The notes below the pieces were generated by a model, which was not told where the DNA came from, did not search any database, and was given only the letters and a program-made list of their open reading frames with translations. The translations under genes and the position numbers were made by a program. DNA of 37,421 bases from Planctomycetota bacterium (GTDB taxonomy: Bacteria; Planctomycetota; Planctomycetia; Planctomycetales; Planctomycetaceae), in contig JAFEBS010000089.1 in NCBI GenBank assembly GCA_018242525.1, forward strand, positions 1 through 37,421, in the 5' to 3' direction. Each line of letters begins with the position of its first letter. Positions within the stretch are counted from its first letter, which is position 1. Shown piece by piece: positions 32,879 to 37,421 of this stretch.

Positions 32879-35020
32879 ATGCAATCGCAGAACTTTGAAT
32901 TTCTCCGGCCAAAATGGACAGACCTCGCAACTCTTGGAGCGTTTGCGGAGCAGTACGCCTATCCTGATCCGGCCAGTGCTGTCGCCAAACTACGGACCTT
33001 CGCCGAGCAGATCGCCCTCTTTGTCTTCCACAAACATGGATTGCCGAAACCTCCTCAAGCCAACCTCAATGATTTGCTAAATGCGGCGACTTTCGTCCAG
33101 GTGATACCGAGAGTTGTCCTGACGAAACTTCACTTACTTCGAGTTCAAGGAAACAAGGGAGCGCACGGGGAGACTGTCTCGCCACAGTCCGCAATGACGC
33201 TCCTCAAAGAGGCGTTTGCGTTAGGGCAGTGGATGCACTTGCAATATGCAAACGGCAAGGCAGCGGACTTCCCGGCATTCACGACTCCCAGTCAAGAAGC
33301 CAGCACGGAAGTTGAGCGAAAGCTGAAACGGGAGAAGGTCTCAATTCTGCAACGGCTCGCCGACCAGGAAGCTGAAATGCAGAAGGTCCTCGCCGACTTG
33401 GAATCGGCAAGATCCAAAGCCAAGGTGGCGGAAGAAACTGCTGCTCAACTTCAGGCGGCAATGCTGCAAGGTCAACAGGCTGCCGATACTCTCGCGTTCA
33501 ATGAAGCCGCGACTCGTCGCCATCTCATCGACACCGGCCTGGTGTCCGCTGGCTGGAACGTGGGGGCCAATGGAGCGAACACCGAGCAGGTCGGCCAGGA
33601 GATTGAAGTCGATCACCAGCCAACTGCCACGAAGAAGGGCAAGTCGGACTACGTTCTGTGGGGCGAAAACGGCAAGCCGGTCGGCGTGATCGAAAGCAAG
33701 AAAACCGCCGTCGATCCCGAAGTCGGTCGCACCCAGGCCAAGTGCTATGCCGATGGCCTGGAGAAGATGCACGGCCAGCGGCCTGTTATCTTTTACACGA
33801 ACGGGTACGACATCTGGATGTGGAACGATGCTGCGGGCGAGCCGCCCCGCAAGCTCTACGGCTTCTACTCACCCGACAGCCTGCAATACCTGATGTACCA
33901 GCGGACCTATCGGGAGCCGCTGACGAAGACGGCCCCCAACCCGCAGATCGCCGGACGGATGTACCAGATCGAGGCGATTAAGCGGGTCGTAGAACGGTTC
34001 GCCGCAAAGCACCGGCAGGCGCTCATCGTTCAAGCGACCGGCACGGGCAAGACCCGTGTGGCGATCTCGCTTTGCGATGTGTTGCTGCGGGCGAAATGGG
34101 CCAAGCGGGTTCTCTTTCTGTGCGACCGCAAGGAACTTCGCAAGCAGGCCCACAATACGTTTAAGGAACATTTGCCCGGCGAACCCCGCACCTATGTCAC
34201 TTCCGCCACGTCGAAGGACCGGGACAATCGCATCTATCTCGCCACCTACCCGGCGATGATGGAGTGTTACGAATCGTTCGACGTGGGATTCTTCGACCTC
34301 ATCATCGCCGACGAGTCGCACCGCAGCATTTACAACCGTTACCGGGAACTGTTCGCCCACTTCGACTGTTTACAGGTGGGCCTGACCGCCACGCCGGTCG
34401 AGTTCATCGCTCGCAACACCTACAAGATTTTCGGCTGCGAGGATCGTGATCCCACGGCGTACTTCAGCTTCGAGGATGCCATCAACAGCGTCCCGCAGTA
34501 CCTCGTGCCGTTCGAGGTCATCACGCACACGACGCCGTTTTTGCGGAAGGGCATCAAGTATTCGGAGATGACGCCGGAGCAACGGCAGCAACTCGAAGAG
34601 GACGAGGCCGTACCCGCCGCTGTCGAGTTCGAGCAGGGCGACGTGGACAAGGCCGTGTTCAACAAGGACACCAACCGGGTGATCCTCCGCAACCTGATGG
34701 AGAACGGGATCAAGGACGCCACCGGCACACGGGTCGGCAAGTCGATCATCTTCGCTCGCAATCACAACCACGCCATCCTGCTGCAAAACCTGTTTGACGA
34801 AATGTACCCGCAGTACGGTGGGCAGTTCTGCCGGGTCATCGACAACTACGACCCCCGTGCCGAGGAACTAATTGACGACTTCAAGGGCGAGGGAAAGAAC
34901 CCAGACCTCACCATTGCCATCTCAGTGGACATGCTCGACACGGGCATTGACGTGCCGGAGATCGTCAACCTCGTCTTCGCCAAGAGGCCCTGGTTGCACC
35001 AGCGCCAGATGGAGCGCTGA
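32879..35020 (+). pseudogene. hsdR: Type I restriction endonuclease R subunit, 3'-truncated
   Basis: Motor-nuclease subunit of a type I restriction system, 713 residues from ATG 32,879 (GAGG just upstream) where about 1,000 or more are usual. N-terminal DUF4145-like helical region (about 1-130: LRTFAEQIALFVF, LRVQGNKGAHGE), coiled coil (about 140-205), HSDR_N nuclease with catalytic Asp in KSDYVLW and ESK in VGVIESKK, then an SF2 motor with Walker A QATGTGKT, DESH box, and LTATPVEF. Motif V region MLDTGIDVPEIVNLVFAK is the last recognisable part. The expected QMIGRGTR motif VI and C-terminal domain are missing, replaced by 11 foreign residues. No hsdM or hsdS is present. It was probably functional before an internal recombination at about 34,982. 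Translocation activity should be lost, but the nuclease domain is intact. Confidence 0.85.
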
Positions 35021-35091
35021 CTGATTCCGCCCCCAAGTAACTGCACGGTTTCCTCTGCAGTCACGAGGAGTGGAGTGGACTGACTGGTCAT
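34984..35091 (-). pseudogene. Excisionase/AlpA-like HTH gene, 3'-truncated
   Basis: From ATG 35,091 the minus strand encodes LLVTAEETVQLLGGGISQRSIWRWCNQGLL, the first helices of a MerR-like excisionase/AlpA-type DNA-binding domain, with a strong RBS (AGGAG 8 nt upstream). After GLL the frame runs into antisense hsdR sequence, so the end of the domain is lost. Such small HTH proteins accompany integrases in islands with D5-type primases, which is the context here. The joint with hsdR marks a recombination breakpoint inside the island. Confidence 0.6.
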
Positions 35092-35324
35092 CGATAATTC
35101 TCCTGAATCGAGTTAATGGGTTGTTTGACGGTGACGTATGCGTTTGGAACGGGCAGACACGGTTGATGAGGGGTAACCAAGCCTGACCCCATAAAAAGGC
35201 GGTGTTGAACTCGATTTCTCGGACAGTGGACAGACTTGGACATATCTCCGGACCTCAACAACCTTCTCCCCCGAAAAAGGGCTTCGACATCCAGGAACTT
35301 GTCCGAGTCTGTCCAGCTGTCCGG
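35092..35324. other. Non-coding stretch with inverted GGACAG-rich repeat
   Basis: CTCGGACAGTGGACAGACTT (from 35,217, arm to 35,240) is mirrored by 35,301-35,323, whose minus strand reads CGGACAGCTGGACAGACTCG. Arms of about 23 nt have few mismatches and lie about 60 nt apart, directly after the D5 stop. Each arm holds GGACAG twice. It may be a terminator-like stem, a protein-binding site or part of a replication origin for the element. No gene is supported in the interval. Confidence 0.55.
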
Positions 35325-36884
35325 CTACTTCGTCTTCCGCAATGAAATACCTTGGAACCAAGATCCATTGCTTCGTTTGAATGTGATTTCGTTTGAATGC
35401 TCCAATAGCTTCTCCTTGAATTGGTTCTGTGGCAGGATTCGTTCGCCGTTCGCATCACACCAACGCTCGTACTTCTGGTAGATCGACGACGACGCGACGC
35501 GAAGGGACCTTGAGACTTCGCAGACTTCTTCGATGAAACGGCTCAGGGCGTCCTGTTCGCGGCGGTATGATTCGGTCGCAGTGGTCACGGCATTGGTCGT
35601 ACCGAGCCCGTGCTTCTGCCATTCGAGACAACCACGAACGCACCAGGCGAGAATGCCTTCTGCTTCTGCGGCAAGCTTCTCTCCGAGTTCAGGATCGGCC
35701 TTGAGTCGCTTGGAGAGTTTCTTCCCCGCATTGCCGGGATCACCGGCCTTCCAGAAGCAAACGTTGAACGGAAGGAGCAGGATTCGACGCCAGAACGCAT
35801 GATCGGTGGCGTCGACTGCGGGCTTGTGATTAGTGCAGAGGAGGAACTTGTGGGTTGGTATGAATTCTGAGAAATCCTCGTACATACGCCGGGCGCGGAT
35901 TGGGTCTCCACCAGTGACGGCCTTCAAAGTCGCTTCGGAAAAACGGTCTCCGGCATCAGTTTCCATGACGACGGCCAGCCGTATTCCCCGCAGGTCTGCC
36001 ATCGCAGTGGGGTGCGTATGGGTACCGCGATGGACTAGGATTTCGTCCCGTGCCTTGATGGCGTAGTCAGTGCCCAGTAACGAAAGCAACGTCACCAGGA
36101 TCAGACTTTTTCCATTTGATCCTGTGCCCACGAAAATCACGATCACCTGTTCGGTGACGAGACCCGTCAGGCACAGCCCGAAGAACCGTTGCATGAAACC
36201 AATCAGGTCTTCGTCATCGTCGAAAATCTTTCCGAGCGCCTCTTCCCAGCGAGGTGCCTTAGCCTTTGGGTCAAATGGCGTTGGACACAGCTTGGTGATG
36301 AAGTCTTCTCGACGATGCTTGCGGAGCTTGCCCGTCCGTAAGTCGATTGTTCCGTTCGGACAATTGAAAAGCATCGGATCAGTATCAAACTGATTCGACC
36401 GAATGATGATTGCTGGTTCGCTCTTCGCCAGTTGCACCATCGAGTTGATGCCTGGAGCACTGGCGGAACGAAGTGCGAAGCGGCGCGCCTCCTGAGTGCC
36501 AATCTTTTGGGCTTCTGACCAGCGAAGATCAGCAACATTCTTTGCCAGCCCCTCGGCTACTCCAGGATTGTCTCTATTCCAACGCCGTCCGTCGTAGGGG
36601 ATGAACTTTCGCCAATCTGTGCAGTAGCGAATCTCATTACTGTACAGTTCAGCGAACAATCGGCCATTGGCAACATCCGTGAATTGTGCTCCATCAGTCT
36701 TCTTCGAGGACTTTGATTTGTCCGGCATGGCTTCTGGAGGCACCGATTCGATGGACCATTCTTCAGTTTGGTTGACCTTCTCGTAGAGTTCATTGACGGT
36801 ACTGCCAGCGTCGAAGTGGTCCGAAACGTCCCCGTGTTCTGGTAGTTCTGGAAACTCTACGACTTTGATTGATCTATTCGGCAT
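35325..36884 (-). CDS. D5/P4-family primase-helicase (SF3)
   Basis: 519-residue replication protein of phages, plasmids and satellite islands. The D5_N region spans about 60-240 (ELYSNEIRYCTDWRKFIPYDGRRW; FNCPNGTIDLRTGKLRKH). The SF3 helicase core has Walker A VGTGSNGKS, Walker B-like RLAVVMETDAGDRF, and the motif C region FLLCTNHKPAV. A C-terminal poxvirus-D5-like wing follows (SRFIEEVCEVS, YQKYERWC). The start ATG 36,884 has AAGGAG 8 nt upstream and overlaps the CHC2-Toprim gene by 11 nt. The first residues (IKVVEFPELPEHGDVSDHFDAG) look like the normal continuation of a Toprim primase, so the two genes may derive from one split gene or be tightly coupled. It identifies the right part of the window as a mobile element. 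Confidence 0.9.
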   Translation of the reverse strand: MPNRSIKVVEFPELPEHGDVSDHFDAGSTVNELYEKVNQTEEWSIESVPPEAMPDKSKSSKKTDGAQFTDVANGRLFAELYSNEIRYCTDWRKFIPYDGRRWNRDNPGVAEGLAKNVADLRWSEAQKIGTQEARRFALRSASAPGINSMVQLAKSEPAIIIRSNQFDTDPMLFNCPNGTIDLRTGKLRKHRREDFITKLCPTPFDPKAKAPRWEEALGKIFDDDEDLIGFMQRFFGLCLTGLVTEQVIVIFVGTGSNGKSLILVTLLSLLGTDYAIKARDEILVHRGTHTHPTAMADLRGIRLAVVMETDAGDRFSEATLKAVTGGDPIRARRMYEDFSEFIPTHKFLLCTNHKPAVDATDHAFWRRILLLPFNVCFWKAGDPGNAGKKLSKRLKADPELGEKLAAEAEGILAWCVRGCLEWQKHGLGTTNAVTTATESYRREQDALSRFIEEVCEVSRSLRVASSSIYQKYERWCDANGERILPQNQFKEKLLEHSNEITFKRSNGSWFQGISLRKTK

Positions 36885-37421
36885 CGCGAAGCTCCTTCGC
36901 GATGCGGTGTGCGAACGCAAGTCCTGGAGCGTCATTGTCGCACAGGATTACAATGTCTCGACCAGCTAGAATCTTCGAAAACTCGGGACGCCACTTACCT
37001 GATGCCCCACCTCGAACACACGTTGCAGGGAACAGCCCTTCGTCCCAACACCGGTCTACATCTTTCTCGCCTTCACAAATGAAAACTGGCGTGTCAGGAA
37101 AGTCCGTCAACGCCTTCAGCACTTCCGGGAGGCGGTAGAGAACCGACTGTCTACCGCAGCCCCATTCGCCACTTGGCATACGAGACGGAAACTGCTTGTC
37201 AGCAGTGCGGCAGACCTCGTAAAGCAGCTTGCCTTTTGCATCGAGGTACTGATAAACCTCAATGATCGGAACACCGTTGAACAGGTCTAGCGATGCGGCT
37301 TCGATGACCTCTCGAAACCTACACCCCGCGTGGCACTTCAGAAGCAACTTGGCCTCGGGGGTGATCGTTAAGGAGAGGCTGTTCTTCTTGTCACCGTGGT
37401 AAGCGCACGGTGAACCGCAGG
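36874..37421 (-). CDS. CHC2 zinc-finger/Toprim primase, 5' end beyond window
   Basis: Partial DnaG-like primase; the frame is open to the right edge. Visible first is a CHC2-type zinc finger (CGSPCAYHGDKKNSLSL followed by LLKCHAGC), then a linker (IIEVYQYLDAKGKLLYEV, as in phage primases). The Toprim domain follows, with Glu in VFICEGEKDVDR and the DxD-like IVILCDNDAPG. The gene ends after ELRDAE with TAG, in an ATGCCGAATAG overlap with the D5 gene. The Toprim fold's last strand and the GDVSDHFDAG tail are encoded in the D5 frame, so either a frameshift joins them or the domain has been split by mutation. No start can be given; the TTG at 37,347 is internal to the zinc finger. Confidence 0.85.
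   Translation of the reverse strand, partial: CGSPCAYHGDKKNSLSLTITPEAKLLLKCHAGCRFREVIEAASLDLFNGVPIIEVYQYLDAKGKLLYEVCRTADKQFPSRMPSGEWGCGRQSVLYRLPEVLKALTDFPDTPVFICEGEKDVDRCWDEGLFPATCVRGGASGKWRPEFSKILAGRDIVILCDNDAPGLAFAHRIAKELRDAE
37399..37416 (-). repeat. Right copy of the inverted match shared by the window ends
   Basis: The minus strand reads GGTTCACCGTGCGCTTAC, identical to plus 5-22. Here it is coding sequence for the zinc finger of the primase. Confidence 0.7.

Noticed and set aside
34984..35020. HsdR C-terminal 11 residues (from RPWLHQRQMER) as a genuine short variant
   Set aside because: The family continues with motif VI (QMIGRGTR), and the same bases encode part of an HTH gene on the other strand, so a breakpoint is the simpler reading.
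35113..35361. 82-codon minus-strand frame between the HTH fragment and D5
   Set aside because: Overlaps the D5 3' end and the inverted repeat; no RBS or family.

Overview
The window reads as chromosomal DNA of a planctomycete (Planctomycetota). The main evidence is a set of lineage-typical families: a very large secreted SGNH/PVC-type dehydrogenase/cupredoxin/cytochrome c protein, a cytochrome-DUF1549-DUF1553 gene followed by a twin-arginine DUF1501 gene, and short dispersed palindromes between genes. No species is claimed. Base composition looks GC-rich up to about 27.4 kb and visibly more AT-rich in much of the right-hand 10 kb.

Left part (1-27,445), ordinary chromosome. Two broken REP-associated transposase (RAYT) fragments with REP-like repeats come first. 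Then, mostly on the minus strand, come an orphan LolD-like ATPase, the heme genes hemE-hemG, an HDOD protein, two response regulators (one FixJ-like, one with a HisKA-like box but no kinase ATPase domain), a PfkB sugar kinase, a eukaryote-like purB, a secreted glucose/sorbosone dehydrogenase, a Tat-exported TIM-barrel isomerase/epimerase, an ftsW-type SEDS gene and a class III fructose-1,6-bisphosphatase. The plus-strand 1,642-residue multidomain protein converges on the DUF1549-DUF1501 pair. A small lipoprotein and a 630-bp higher-order repeat array end this part.

Boundary (about 27,446-27,489). The 3' half of a tRNA-Thr gene (CGT anticodon) is present without its 5' half, as expected for the distal attachment site of an integrated element. 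Everything to the right is read as a genomic island whose other end, with the intact tRNA and integrase, should lie beyond the window.

Island part 1 (27,768-35,020), a defence module. In the centre is an RtcR-like regulator: an N-terminal CARF-type sensor, a sigma-54 AAA+ domain and a Fis-type HTH. On each side of it is a near-identical, consensus sigma-54 -24/-12 promoter facing outward. The left one (TTGGCACAGCCATTGC) drives a minus-strand run of DUF3892 protein, a 71-residue protein, a Cap15-like membrane effector, a CD-NTase and a DUF3825 protein, in effect a type I CBASS with extra genes. The right one (TTGGCACAGAGATTGC) drives a type I restriction R-subunit gene. The arrangement suggests that a ligand-sensing activator switches on a CBASS and a restriction-like nuclease together. 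This is the most interesting system in the window.

Island part 2 (34,984-37,421), a mobile-element replication module. It holds an excisionase-like HTH gene fragment fused to the broken end of hsdR, an inverted GGACAG-rich repeat, a D5/P4-type primase-helicase and the CHC2-Toprim primase upstream of it, which runs off the right edge. The two window ends carry a 21-nt inverted match (20/21).
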